Origin: Agarivorans gilvus
Lineage (GTDB): Bacteria; Pseudomonadota; Gammaproteobacteria; Enterobacterales; Celerinatantimonadaceae
Direction: 5' to 3'
Assembly: GCF_001420915.1 (NCBI RefSeq)
Contig: NZ_CP013021.1
Coordinates: 4,064,501-4,128,500, forward strand
DNA: 64,000 bases
Of this stretch, positions 26,568-35,120 are shown in pieces (within the stretch, counting starts at the first letter, position 1; every line of letters starts with the position of its first letter). The translations under genes were made by a program, and so were the position numbers. The notes under the pieces were generated by a model, which saw only the letters and a list, made by a program, of their open reading frames with translations, did not search any database and was not told where the DNA came from.

Positions 26568-27329
26568 ATGGCAAAGAAATACTATGTTGTGTGGCAAGGG
26601 CGAGAAACGGGAATTTATCAAGATTGGCCTAGCTGCAAACGTCAAGTGGATAAATTTGCCGGTGCTCGTTATAAGTCTTTTGCTAGTTTAGCCGAAGCGG
26701 AGGCGGCTTTTGGCGCGAAGGCGAGCAGTAGACCAAAAGCGGCGCCAGCAGCTAAACGGCCAAGGGCGGCAGGCTTGAAAACCTATCAAGCCGACGAAAT
26801 TGCCAAATTGGCGGCCGAGGTTAAGATCTACACCGACGGTGGTTGTGAGCCTAATCCTGGAGAAGCCGGTTCCGGCTTAGCCTTATATCGAAATGAGCGC
26901 TTAGCCGGCCTATGGTATGGCTTGTATCATCCGCGAGGCACCAATAATAGCGCCGAACTGAATGCGCTTAATCAGGCCCTGATTCTGGCTCAGCAGGAGT
27001 TGGATAAGGGCTTGCGGGTGGTGATTTTATGCGACTCGCAATATGCCATTCAGTGTTTGACCCAGTGGGCGGATAGTTGGCAGAAAAAAGGCTGGAAGAA
27101 GCCTAGTGGAGAGATTAAAAACTTGGCTTTGATTCAACAAATGTATGCCCGCTACCAACTGTTGAAGGCACGTTTACCCATTTTACATGTAAACGGGCAT
27201 GTTGGTTTGGAAGGTAATGAGCTGGCCGATAGAATGTCAATTTTGGCCATTTCAGAGAAACAGACTGAGTTTCGAGCCTATCCCGAACTCAGTGATATTA
27301 AGGCCTTGCTGGCCTTAAGGGCGGGTTAG
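26568..27329 (+). CDS. rnhA: Ribonuclease HI with N-terminal hybrid-binding domain
   Basis: Cleaves RNA in RNA-DNA hybrids. Residues 1-48 form a viroplasmin/hybrid-binding domain (KYYVVWQGRETGIYQDWPSC), as in eukaryotic RNase H1. A linker rich in Ala, Lys and Pro follows, then the catalytic domain (~84-235) with all four carboxylates: D90 (YTDGG), E130 (SAEL), D156 (CDSQ) and D221 (ELAD), plus the catalytic His in HVGLEGNE. I start at ATG 26568 because the domain begins there; an upstream in-frame GTG would add an implausible hydrophobic leader. Most E. coli-type RnhA proteins lack the N-terminal domain, so this is probably a second RNase H of the genome. Confidence 0.9.
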   Translation: MAKKYYVVWQGRETGIYQDWPSCKRQVDKFAGARYKSFASLAEAEAAFGAKASSRPKAAPAAKRPRAAGLKTYQADEIAKLAAEVKIYTDGGCEPNPGEAGSGLALYRNERLAGLWYGLYHPRGTNNSAELNALNQALILAQQELDKGLRVVILCDSQYAIQCLTQWADSWQKKGWKKPSGEIKNLALIQQMYARYQLLKARLPILHVNGHVGLEGNELADRMSILAISEKQTEFRAYPELSDIKALLALRAG

Positions 27330-27509
27330 CGCTGGTGCAGAAGTATAGCCGAAGCTAGCCATCACAAATCCCGCCGGAATGTAGGCTTTTCAGTTGCCGA
27401 TTTGTTGGGGGCTAGCTGGCGAGTAATAAGCTAGCTAGTTCTCAACCTGAAGTGGGCAGTGCGAAGTGAAAATGTGGTGTCACCAGATAAGCCCAAATTT
27501 GGGCCGCCG

Positions 27510-27526
27510 TGCACTATAATTGGGCG
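27510..27526 (+). promoter_or_regulatory. NtrC-like enhancer site
   Basis: TGCACTATAATTGGGCG resembles the NtrC consensus TGCACCA-N3-TGGTGCA: six of seven bases in the left half, four of seven in the right. It is ~110 bases upstream of the candidate sigma-54 promoter, a usual enhancer distance. Confidence 0.35.
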
Positions 27527-27619
27527 TGGTTATTGTCTCGGTCTAGAAAATCCCCCAAATTTTGATAAAAATCCGTCAATTTCTACTCCTTTAGGAATAG
27601 GTTTTTTACGCTTTTTTAT

Positions 27620-27635
27620 TGGTTTAGCTCTTGCA
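27620..27635 (+). promoter_or_regulatory. Candidate sigma-54 promoter of nasA
   Basis: TGG-N9-TTGCA with the exact GG-N10-GC spacing. The CAC part of the -24 box is not conserved. It lies ~67 bases before the nasA start, where nitrogen-regulated nitrate reductase promoters are expected. Confidence 0.4.
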
Positions 27636-27701
27636 AAGTATTCCTCATATAAGGCGAGCGAAATAGCGACTCGTTAATGATAATGCCGAGGAGTGTACGA
27701 C

Positions 27702-30371
27702 GTGTCTCAACAACAATGGATTAAAACCACCTGCCCTTATTGCGGGACTGGCTGTGGAGTTGAAGCTAAGCTTAATGGCAATGCCAAGGTCGAAGTGAGA
27801 GGCGACAGCAGTCATCCCGCCAACCTCGGCTTGTTGTGCTCAAAAGGGGCTGCGTTAGGCGACACCTTAAGCAATGAGGGGCGCTTACGTTATGCGCTGG
27901 TAAAAGGCCACCAAGAGCCTTTAGATAAGGCCTTGAGTTATGTGGCTTCACGCTTAAGCCAAACCTTGGGTGAGCATGGCCCCGATTCGGTGGCGTTTTA
28001 TGTTTCTGGGCAACTACTCACCGAAGATTATTATGTCGCCAATAAGTTGATTAAAGGCTTTTTGGGCAGCGCCAATATCGATTCAAACTCACGTTTGTGT
28101 ATGTCTTCGGCGGTGGCTGGGCACAAACGCGCTTTTGGTGAAGACGTAGTGCCGGGGAGTTACGAGGATTTAGAGCATGCTGAATTAGTGACCTTGGTAG
28201 GCTCTAATTTGGCGTGGTGTCACCCGATAGTGTATCAACGTTTAAAGCGCGCCAAACTGGCTAACCCAAAACTCAAAGTAGTGGTGATTGACCCACGACG
28301 TACCGATAGCTGTGATATTGCTGATTTACATTTAGCGGTGAATGGTGGCACTGATGTGGCCTTGTTTAATGGTTTATTCGCTTATTTAAGTGAGCATGGA
28401 AAGCTAGACCAGCGCTATTTACAACAACATACCGAAGGCTTTGAGCCTGCCTTGGCGGCGGCCAAACAAGACGCTGCTCAGTTAAGCCAGCTGGCAGAAC
28501 AGTGTGGGATTGAGCCAGAAGCCTTGTTGCGTTTTTATCAGATGTTTGCCGATACAGAGCGTTGTGTCAGCGTATTTAGCCAAGGCGTAAACCAAAGCGC
28601 TCAAGGTGTAGACAAAGTTAATGCCATTATTAATTGTCACTTAGCCACAGGCAAAATCGGTAAGTTAGGCGCTAGCGCGTTTTCGATTACCGGTCAGCCA
28701 AATGCGATGGGGGGGCGAGAAGTGGGAGCCTTAGCTAATTTATTGGCAGGCCATTTAGATTATCAGCCAGAGCATTTAGCGGCCTTAGAAGCATTTTGGA
28801 ATAGCCCTAACTTGGCACGTCGCCCTGGGGTTAAGGCCGTTGATATGTTCGCTAAAGTTGCCAGTGGTGAGATCAAGGCTATTTGGATCATGGGAACAAA
28901 TCCAGCGGTGAGTTTGCCTGAGTCTGCCAAGGTGAGAGAAGCTTTATTAGCTTGCCCCTTGGTGGTGGTTTCTGACTGTATTGCCCAAACCGATACCACT
29001 CGTTACGCCGATGTACTGCTACCCGCTGCAGGTTGGGGGGAGCGTGATGGTATGGTCACTAATTCGGAACGGATGCTGTCTCGACAACGGGCCTTTATCG
29101 CTCCACAGGGAGATACGAAGCCAGATTGGTATTTGCTTAGCCAAGTGGCTAAAAAGATGGGTTTTGCAGAGGCTTTTGCTTATCAGTCTTCGGCAGAGAT
29201 TTTTAGCGAGCATGCCGCCTTATCGGGTTTGCTCGCCGACGCCAAGCAGCGTAAATTTGATATTAGCGCTCTTAGTGGGCTATCGAAAGCCAATTATGAT
29301 GCTTTGTTGCCTCAGCGCTGGCCAGTAAACGGACAGGCTCAAGATACGCGAAGCCTGTTTAGTGATGGGCAGTTCTGCACAGCCTCGGGTAAGGCTCAGT
29401 TGATCGCGGTGAATTACCAAGCCAGCGCTTCTAGCTGTAGCGGTGATTATCCCTTGTTACTGAATACCGGGCGAGTGCGCGATCACTGGCATACCATGAC
29501 GCGTACTGGTTTGGCCGCCAAGTTAAGCAGTCATATTAGTGAACCGATGTTAGAGATTAACCCAGCGGATGCCGCTAGTTATGGTTTAGCTGATGGTGAG
29601 CTGGTGGTCGTTAACAGCCAACAAGGCGAATTGAGAGTTAGGCTTAAGCTAGACAGTGGCCAAAAGCGCGGACACTTATTCATGCCAATCCACTGGAGTA
29701 AGCAGTTTTCCAGCGATGGCGTGGTTAGCCAACTGGTGAATAACATAGTTGATCCTATTTCAGGCCAACCTGAGTCTAAATATACCGCCGTCAATTTGCG
29801 GCCTTGGGACTATGCCAGCGAAGCGGTATTACTTAGCGCAAGCGCTTTGTCTTTGTCGCAATGTCAGGCCTTACCGGCTAAATATTGGGTTAAGCAGAAG
29901 CTGGACGACGGCTTTATCTATCGTTTGGCTGACAAGCAAAGTCCTCAAGCTTTAGCCGCGGCACTAAAGGCTTTTTTGTTACAACAAGGTCAATGGCAGA
30001 GTATTGATTTTGCCGATCCTATCAAGCAGCAGTATCGCTCGGCCTTGGTGGTGGCTGGAGAGCTATTTGCTAGCTACATGGTGACAGCGAAGGGCGAGAT
30101 TAACTCGTCAGCTTGGTTGGAGTCACTATTGCAACAGCCGATGTCTGATAATATTCGTCGTGGCGTATTGGCAGGCACCAGTCCCGCTGCCGATCTAGGA
30201 AAAATAGTATGTTCGTGCCATCAGGTGAGAGAGCAAACTATTCGTGATGTTATTGACCAGCACGATTGCAGCAGTGCAGAACAAGTAGGTAGTTACTGTA
30301 AGGCGGGAACCAACTGCGGTTCTTGTGTTCCGGAGTTGAAGAGAATGATAAAACTTAGCCAGGTTTCTTAG
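27702..30371 (+). CDS. nasA: Assimilatory nitrate reductase catalytic subunit NasA
   Basis: Cytoplasmic molybdopterin enzyme of ~889 residues reducing nitrate to nitrite. The N-terminal [4Fe-4S] cysteines are C11, C14 and C18 (CPYCGTGCGV) plus C46 in LLCSKGA. The molybdopterin domains follow, with LVGSNLAWCHPI, GTNPAVSLP and TGRVRDHWHTMTRTG. The C-terminal ~60 residues form a BFD-like [2Fe-2S] domain (CSCHQV ... CKAGTNCGSC), as in Klebsiella NasA. I start at GTG 27702 because GAGGAG lies eight bases upstream; a GTG nine bases earlier overlaps that site. No nirBD or transporter adjoins it, so the partner reductase and uptake genes must be elsewhere. Confidence 0.95.
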   Translation: MSQQQWIKTTCPYCGTGCGVEAKLNGNAKVEVRGDSSHPANLGLLCSKGAALGDTLSNEGRLRYALVKGHQEPLDKALSYVASRLSQTLGEHGPDSVAFYVSGQLLTEDYYVANKLIKGFLGSANIDSNSRLCMSSAVAGHKRAFGEDVVPGSYEDLEHAELVTLVGSNLAWCHPIVYQRLKRAKLANPKLKVVVIDPRRTDSCDIADLHLAVNGGTDVALFNGLFAYLSEHGKLDQRYLQQHTEGFEPALAAAKQDAAQLSQLAEQCGIEPEALLRFYQMFADTERCVSVFSQGVNQSAQGVDKVNAIINCHLATGKIGKLGASAFSITGQPNAMGGREVGALANLLAGHLDYQPEHLAALEAFWNSPNLARRPGVKAVDMFAKVASGEIKAIWIMGTNPAVSLPESAKVREALLACPLVVVSDCIAQTDTTRYADVLLPAAGWGERDGMVTNSERMLSRQRAFIAPQGDTKPDWYLLSQVAKKMGFAEAFAYQSSAEIFSEHAALSGLLADAKQRKFDISALSGLSKANYDALLPQRWPVNGQAQDTRSLFSDGQFCTASGKAQLIAVNYQASASSCSGDYPLLLNTGRVRDHWHTMTRTGLAAKLSSHISEPMLEINPADAASYGLADGELVVVNSQQGELRVRLKLDSGQKRGHLFMPIHWSKQFSSDGVVSQLVNNIVDPISGQPESKYTAVNLRPWDYASEAVLLSASALSLSQCQALPAKYWVKQKLDDGFIYRLADKQSPQALAAALKAFLLQQGQWQSIDFADPIKQQYRSALVVAGELFASYMVTAKGEINSSAWLESLLQQPMSDNIRRGVLAGTSPAADLGKIVCSCHQVREQTIRDVIDQHDCSSAEQVGSYCKAGTNCGSCVPELKRMIKLSQVS

Positions 30372-30388
30372 GGTTGGTATATTTTATG

Positions 30389-30411
30389 CTTATTTCACAT
30401 CTAGAAATAAG
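30389..30411 (+). terminator. AT-rich hairpin after nasA
   Basis: CTTATTTC / GAAATAAG with a 7-base loop, followed by TTGTAAATT. It is a weak terminator or attenuator between nasA and the EAL gene. Confidence 0.35.
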
Positions 30412-30437
30412 TTGTAAATTCTAAGGCATATAACATT

Positions 30438-31691
30438 ATGGCGTTTGATAATCACTACTCGAAAGTGGTTAGGCTGGATCAAGCTTTGCTCTCAACCAAA
30501 CAAAACCAGCTTAACCCTTTACAATATTTTCCTCATTATCAGCCGATTATATATTTACCGAGTGGTGAGATTGCTGGTTATGAAACTCTAGCTAGAACCC
30601 TCAATCATAAGCAACGGGTAAGTAGTGCCGGTGAGCTGTTCAGCGATATTCACTATAGTTTGAGCGATCGACGTGAGGTTGATCGTTCGGTGCGTAAACA
30701 AGCTTTACAACACTTTGCGCAAAGTCAGCGAGAAGGCTTTTTAACCTTGAATATCGTGCCTGACTGGGTGGATATGCTAGGTCGCGATCTTTGTAGCCCT
30801 ACCATTGAAATGATTCAGCAGATTGGCATTGATCCTAGTCGGGTGATTATCGAAATCACCGAAGCTAGCGGCAATATTGATAATTTGCAACGAGTAGTCA
30901 AAGAGTACCACCGAGCAGGATTAAGGGTGGCGATTGATGACTTTGGAGCAGGGGCTTCGCAAATTGACCGAATAATTGCCTTAGAGCCAGACATTATTAA
31001 ATTGGATATGCGTTTGTTTAAGGAAGCGACTAAAGGCGGCTTATCGGCTGACGTCGTATTATCAATATCTGAGCTAGTACAACGTGCTGGATGTGAGTTG
31101 ATCTGCGAAGGTGTGGAAACCGAGCAAGAATTTCATTTTGGGGTGGAATGCGGTGCTAGATATATGCAAGGCTGGTTATTTTATCAGGCTCAGCCAGACT
31201 TTTTGGTGGCGCAAATGAGTCAAGCTAAGGTGAAAACCTTGCTTGGTAGTTACCTAAAGCGAAAAAGTAGTCGAACTTCCGCCACCATAAAACATAACGT
31301 TGCGGTTAAATCCAGTGTATTGGCTTTAAAACATCAACTGCAACATGGAGGCAACGCCTTAAGCTTGGAAAGGCAGTTAGCCAAGGCTGGAATTCTGCGT
31401 TACTTTTTGTGTCGTGTTGACGGTACTCAGGTCTCGCCAAACTTTGAAGTGACCAATAGCGGAATTGAAGAGGATGAACAATATATTGGTTTTAACTGGA
31501 GTTTTCGTCCTTATTTTCACGCTTTGGTGGCAATGGATACGGTGAAACCGCAACAGCTGATTTTGTCCAAAATCTATCGAGATTCTAGCAGTCAGGAAAT
31601 GTGTAAGACCTTTAGCACCTACCTCAGTAAAGATCTTGTATTACTGGTAGATTGCAAAGTGGAAGATGATACTTTGTTGGTGGAGGAGTAG
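30438..31691 (+). CDS. EAL-domain protein with C-terminal YkuI-type sensor domain
   Basis: A cytoplasmic protein of 417 residues. The EAL domain (~25-265) keeps the catalytic set: ETLAR in place of EALxR, the Asn in LNIVP, EITEAS, DDFGAG, the IKLD lysine, CEGVET and MQGWLF. The C-terminal ~130 residues (YFLCRVDGTQVSPNFEV, FNWSFRPYFH) look like the PAS/Cache-like domain of Bacillus YkuI, which has the same length and order. A c-di-GMP phosphodiesterase with a cytosolic ligand domain is the likely role; YkuI-type proteins can also act mainly as binders. It ends at a shared terminator with glgC. Confidence 0.87.
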   Translation: MAFDNHYSKVVRLDQALLSTKQNQLNPLQYFPHYQPIIYLPSGEIAGYETLARTLNHKQRVSSAGELFSDIHYSLSDRREVDRSVRKQALQHFAQSQREGFLTLNIVPDWVDMLGRDLCSPTIEMIQQIGIDPSRVIIEITEASGNIDNLQRVVKEYHRAGLRVAIDDFGAGASQIDRIIALEPDIIKLDMRLFKEATKGGLSADVVLSISELVQRAGCELICEGVETEQEFHFGVECGARYMQGWLFYQAQPDFLVAQMSQAKVKTLLGSYLKRKSSRTSATIKHNVAVKSSVLALKHQLQHGGNALSLERQLAKAGILRYFLCRVDGTQVSPNFEVTNSGIEEDEQYIGFNWSFRPYFHALVAMDTVKPQQLILSKIYRDSSSQEMCKTFSTYLSKDLVLLVDCKVEDDTLLVEE

Positions 31692-31716
31692 GCAGGCAAA
31701 TGTAGATTTGCCCGCC
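31691..31716. terminator. Bidirectional terminator hairpin
   Basis: Stem GGCAGGCAAAT / ATTTGCCCGCC (one mismatch) with a GTAG loop, between the convergent EAL gene and glgC. Confidence 0.6.
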
Positions 31717-31730
31717 AAGATCTTAGTTGT

Positions 31731-32981
31731 TTAAAGCATTTCACAAGAGACCAAGGTGACTCCTGCCGGCGAAACAGTGAAACGCTTGCGGTCCTCTACT
31801 TCGTCATAACCAATCACAGTATTATCTGGAACGACACAACCTTCGGCGATAATTGCCTTGCGAATTTTACAGTTTCTACCAACACTGGCATTGTTTAAAG
31901 CAATCACTTCTTCCAATTCTGAATGTTCTTCAATTCGTACATCTAAGGACAATAAAGAACGATGAACTTTAGCCCCGCTAACAATGACCCCCGCGCACAC
32001 TAAAGAGTCGGTGGCGTAACCGCGGCGCAGTTCATCATTAAATACAAACTTGGCGCCAGGACGTTGTTTTTGGTCGGTAATGATGGGCCATTCCCGATCG
32101 TAAAGATCAAATTCTGGATTAGGGTTAACCAAGTCCATATTGGCTGCAAAATACTCATCGATGTCACCTACGTCGCGCCAGTAGGCGGTGCGTCCGGGGT
32201 GGCCTTTATCGGCGAACACATAACCAAATACTTTGCGATTTTTAATCATGTTTGGAATGACATTATGACCAAAATCGTGAGAGTAGCCGGGTTTTAACAA
32301 ACCGTCACGTAGCTCTTCGTCTAGCACATCGATGTTGAATATATAAATTCCCATAGAGACTAGGGCTAAGTCAGGGTCGCTGGGATCTGATTTGGGGTGA
32401 AGCGGTTTCTCTTCAAAGTCGATAATTCGGCCTTCAGAATCTAAACCCATCACGCCAAAAGAGCGGGCTTGAGAAAGTGGTTTGCGTATACAAGCCACGG
32501 TTACATCGGCGTCATTCTCAGCATGGAAGTTGATCATCCTAGAATAGTCCATCTTGTAGATGTGATCACCACCCAAGATGAGAACCCGCTCGTAATGGTC
32601 ATGATCGATAATATCGAGATTTTGGTAAACCGCGTCAGCGGTTCCTCGATACCAGTTTTCTCCAGTACGTTGTTGCGCCGGAATTATCGATACTCTTTCA
32701 TTAAGTGCTGGGTTTAGAATTTGCCAGCCCGATTGCAAGTGCATGATAAGGTCATGCGCCATATATTGAGTGAGTACCCCAATATTACGTACACCGGAGT
32801 TAATACAATTTGATAAGGTGAAATCTATGATTCGATATTTCCCGCCAAAAGAGACAGCGGGCTTAGCGACTTTATTGGTAAGGTCTTTTAAGCGGGTACC
32901 TTTCCCTCCAGCCAATACTAAAGCAACGGTGCGTCTAACAAGGCGGTTACTAGAGGTGTGGGAATAGCGGTTCTCGGACAT
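31731..32981 (-). CDS. glgC: Glucose-1-phosphate adenylyltransferase GlgC
   Basis: Makes ADP-glucose from glucose-1-phosphate and ATP, the committed step of bacterial glycogen synthesis. It has 416 residues. The nucleotidyltransferase loop LVLAGGKGTRLKDLT is near the N-terminus (~22-36), followed by KPAVSFGGKYRIIDF and SGWQ. WYRGTADAVYQN (~107-118) and GDHIYKMDY are the sugar and metal sites, and FEEKP is also present. The C-terminal left-handed beta-helix carries CKIRKAIIAEGC. No glgA or glgX adjoins it, so the gene is separated from the rest of the pathway. Confidence 0.96.
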   Translation of the reverse strand: MSENRYSHTSSNRLVRRTVALVLAGGKGTRLKDLTNKVAKPAVSFGGKYRIIDFTLSNCINSGVRNIGVLTQYMAHDLIMHLQSGWQILNPALNERVSIIPAQQRTGENWYRGTADAVYQNLDIIDHDHYERVLILGGDHIYKMDYSRMINFHAENDADVTVACIRKPLSQARSFGVMGLDSEGRIIDFEEKPLHPKSDPSDPDLALVSMGIYIFNIDVLDEELRDGLLKPGYSHDFGHNVIPNMIKNRKVFGYVFADKGHPGRTAYWRDVGDIDEYFAANMDLVNPNPEFDLYDREWPIITDQKQRPGAKFVFNDELRRGYATDSLVCAGVIVSGAKVHRSLLSLDVRIEEHSELEEVIALNNASVGRNCKIRKAIIAEGCVVPDNTVIGYDEVEDRKRFTVSPAGVTLVSCEML

Positions 32982-33294
32982 CTTATCTGTTTCCTCATGC
33001 GTAGTATCATAGCTGTGATAGCGTTTTCAAGCGAAATGTAACCGTAAGTTGTGACAGATTTGTTTTAAATCAAATATTAAGTAGCAAAAAATAATTTGTG
33101 TCATCGGCCACCTTTAATTGAATTGCTAATAAGTAAGTTATTATTTAGTTTATGAATTCATCACCAATTGTTTAAAAGTTTATATCATAAGAACGACTTG
33201 GGATTATTTTATTTAAGATATAAAAATATTAGCTTTCTATTGATTGTACTCTCAAAATGGTGAAATAACTGGTTTATCCAGTCGCGGTAAGCTC
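32982..33294. other. 313-bp AT-rich intergenic region
   Basis: Upstream of glgC and downstream of a decayed gene. Strongly AT-rich (notably 33055-33240). It should contain the glgC promoter. I see no gene or clear structured element. Confidence 0.5.
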
Positions 33295-33795
33295 TATTTG
33301 AAGATACCGTGCTCGCGCTTCAGCTTTTTTAGTCCTTGGTTAAATTGGTCACGCAGATGCTTATTATGAAAACCTAATAGCCTAGGTGAAGCTATAAAAA
33401 TAGGGTAAAGGTGACGGCTTGTTTTGCTTCGCTGGTGGCCAATTGCTGGCTTAACGATAGGTATATTTGCTTGTTCACCACAACGACTTCGACTTGAGCT
33501 CGAAATAAACGTTCAATTTACGCTTGTTGATTGGCGACCTCTGTATAGGCTTTAGCTTGCTCTGCTGCTTCGTTGAAAGTGGCTCTCAAGTATTTTGTAG
33601 CATTTTGAAATGCCATAAAGCGGTAATTAGCTAAGTCTGCAACGCTGTTTAGCTTAACTTGCCGCTCAGTTAAATTGATGGCAACGTTCTGGTAATAAAT
33701 AACCGGGTCCGATAGGTAATTATCAACGCTATTATTGGGTGCATTGATAATCGCATCTACGGCGCTTTTGTTGAGCATTCGCTTGGCTATGAGGT

Positions 33796-33804
33796 TACAG
33801 GTGA
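33796..33804. repeat. Target-site duplication, left copy
   Basis: TACAGGTGA, directly before the left end of the insertion sequence; identical to 34859-34867. Nine bases is the duplication size of IS903-type elements. Confidence 0.9.
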
Positions 33805-34858
33805 GGCCTTGTTGATCAATTCAGAGCCAAGAATGCAGTAACCCCAAGGCGTTTTCCTCTTTATTCAGCTAGCTGACGAGCAGGCATACCTAGCCTGCTC
33901 ATTTTGTTCAACGCGCACACTCCGGCCATGATTTCGCCGACTTGGGCGTTGTAACAACGTAGACTCAACTTGTCGCTAAGCAGTTGTTTGAAACGATACA
34001 TCGCCGTCTCCGATAGTGAACGAAGATGGTAAGCATTGTCCCGTTTCCAGTTTTCCAACTCACCTTGCTTCAAGGCTTTTACTGCAATGTTCCGTGGGTG
34101 ACCCGCTTCCCACATACCTGCATTCTTGCGTGGAGGGATTAGTGCAACAGCCTTCTTACGTTGTACTTCTTGATAGCTCTGCCGTGTGTCATAGGCACCA
34201 TCAGCGCTTACTGCTTTCACTTTGCGCCGCAGCGGTCTCAACAAGGTGGGTAACACTTCGCTATCGTGAACCCAGTCCATCGAGACCTCAGCACTCACTA
34301 TCTGATGGCTCTGGGCATCTACTGCCATATGCAGTTTTCGCCAGACTCGACGCTTTTCAGCGCCGTGTTTACGCACCTTCCACTCTCCTTCGCCAAACAC
34401 CTTAAGACCTGTAGCATCGATAACGAGGTGAGCCGCTTGACCTTGGCTAGGTAGGCGATAGTTGACTTCAACAGTCTTTGCTCGCTTACTTATACAACTG
34501 TAATCGGGAGATTTTAAGTCGACCTTGAGCAGGCGAAACAATGAGTTGATGAAGCCTTCAAGAGCACGCAGTGGTAACTTGAATACGCCTTTAATCATCA
34601 GCGCAGTTGCGATAGCGGTGTCACTGTAAGTATGGCTGCGCCCTCGACGACCACTGCGCTCAGTGTTATTCCATAGTTCTATGGCTTTCTCATCCATCCA
34701 GAAGGTCAATGAGCCGCGTTGCTTCAGTGCACTGTTGTACAGCTTCCAATTGGTGATTTTGCCTTTCGCTTTACCCATTCTTGGTGGTCCGACGGATATC
34801 GATACTGATCAGATCCGCGACTGCTGAGTTAGTTCAATCTGATTTAGGAAACAACGCC
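33805..34858 (-). mobile_element. IS5-family (IS903 group) insertion sequence, complete, 1,054 bp
   Basis: Terminal inverted repeats are at 33805-33825 and 34838-34858 (15 of 21 positions match; outer parts GGCCTTGTT and GGCGTTGTT, inner TCAGA). They are flanked by a perfect 9-bp direct repeat TACAGGTGA. One intact transposase fills it. The length is close to that of IS903. It interrupts the SBP family 3 pseudogene. The identical duplications suggest a fairly recent insertion. Confidence 0.93.
33861..34778 (-). CDS. IS5-family (IS903-type) transposase
   Basis: DDE transposase of 305 residues. The catalytic triad is visible: D in VIDATGLKV (~122), D in AVSADGAYDT (~193), and E in LRSLSETAMYRFK (~259). 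The IS903 group Y-(2)-R-(3)-E-(6)-K signature reads YHLRSLSETAMYRFK. The frame is intact, so the element may be active. The start is the ATG at 34776-34778, inside the right inverted repeat by about 60 bases. Confidence 0.95.
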   Translation of the reverse strand: MGKAKGKITNWKLYNSALKQRGSLTFWMDEKAIELWNNTERSGRRGRSHTYSDTAIATALMIKGVFKLPLRALEGFINSLFRLLKVDLKSPDYSCISKRAKTVEVNYRLPSQGQAAHLVIDATGLKVFGEGEWKVRKHGAEKRRVWRKLHMAVDAQSHQIVSAEVSMDWVHDSEVLPTLLRPLRRKVKAVSADGAYDTRQSYQEVQRKKAVALIPPRKNAGMWEAGHPRNIAVKALKQGELENWKRDNAYHLRSLSETAMYRFKQLLSDKLSLRCYNAQVGEIMAGVCALNKMSRLGMPARQLAE

Positions 34859-34867
34859 TACAGGTGA
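34859..34867. repeat. Target-site duplication, right copy
   Basis: TACAGGTGA, directly after the right inverted repeat of the insertion sequence. Confidence 0.9.
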
Positions 34868-35120
34868 AAATAAGGGTAGTGACTTTATACTCAATTTTAT
34901 CAAAGGCTTATCGAATAATATCGAGTTGTATACCCGATTGATTTTGTCCGATGATATAAGGTTGAATGGACTTATTAGTGGCTAAGGTGATGTCTTTTGC
35001 CTGAATATTGGTTATTTGTCCTAGGTTAAGCCAGCGAGCTGCCATGTCTTGAGCAAGGGAGTTATCGCTCCAGAGCTGGTTTTTTGTAGAGTATGGCAGG
35101 TAGCGGGCTCAGTGAATAAA

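Larger units (their letters stand above)
27330..27701. other. 372-bp region upstream of nasA
   Basis: Non-coding. It contains a long inverted repeat (27353-27370 with 27399-27417), a TGGTGTCACCA dyad at 27475-27485, a GCCCAAATTTGGGC palindrome at 27491-27504, an NtrC-like site at 27510-27526 and a candidate sigma-54 promoter at 27620-27635. The 72-codon frame at 27459-27677 lacks a ribosome-binding site and protein-like composition. Confidence 0.55.
33295..35045 (-). pseudogene. Solute-binding protein family 3 gene, inactivated by stops, frameshift and an IS
   Basis: Joining the sequence across the insertion gives one recognisable SBP family 3 protein. The N-terminal strand is ITLATNKSIQPYIIGQNQSG with LDIIR, then a TAA (34908-34910), then AFDKIEYKV. 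The IS follows, then AIINAPNNSVDNYLSDPVIYYQ, SVADLANYRFMAFQNATKYL, a TAA at 33518-33520, and IERLFRAQVEVVVVNKQIYL in the same frame. A frameshift lies near 33405-33420, and the end is PIFIASPRLLGFHNKHLRDQ to TAG at 33295. The YLSDPV and SVADLA blocks are family hallmarks. The signal peptide is not recognisable. The gene was probably already decaying when the IS entered. Confidence 0.75.

Noticed and set aside
27353..27417. Riboswitch (for example molybdenum cofactor type) before nasA
   Set aside because: The inverted repeat has a long loop and internal mismatches and I cannot match a known consensus; kept only as an unexplained repeat.
27459..27677. 72-codon rightward frame upstream of nasA
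   Set aside because: It overlaps the palindromes and the candidate sigma-54 promoter, lacks a ribosome-binding site and has unlikely composition.
33518..33778. Stand-alone 86-residue helical gene, at first thought phasin-like
   Set aside because: It is the middle part of the interrupted SBP family 3 pseudogene; flanking fragments continue it.
34908..35108. Separate small gene left of the thioesterase
   Set aside because: Its end (SIQPYIIGQNQSG) reads as the N-terminal strand of the same SBP family 3 pseudogene.
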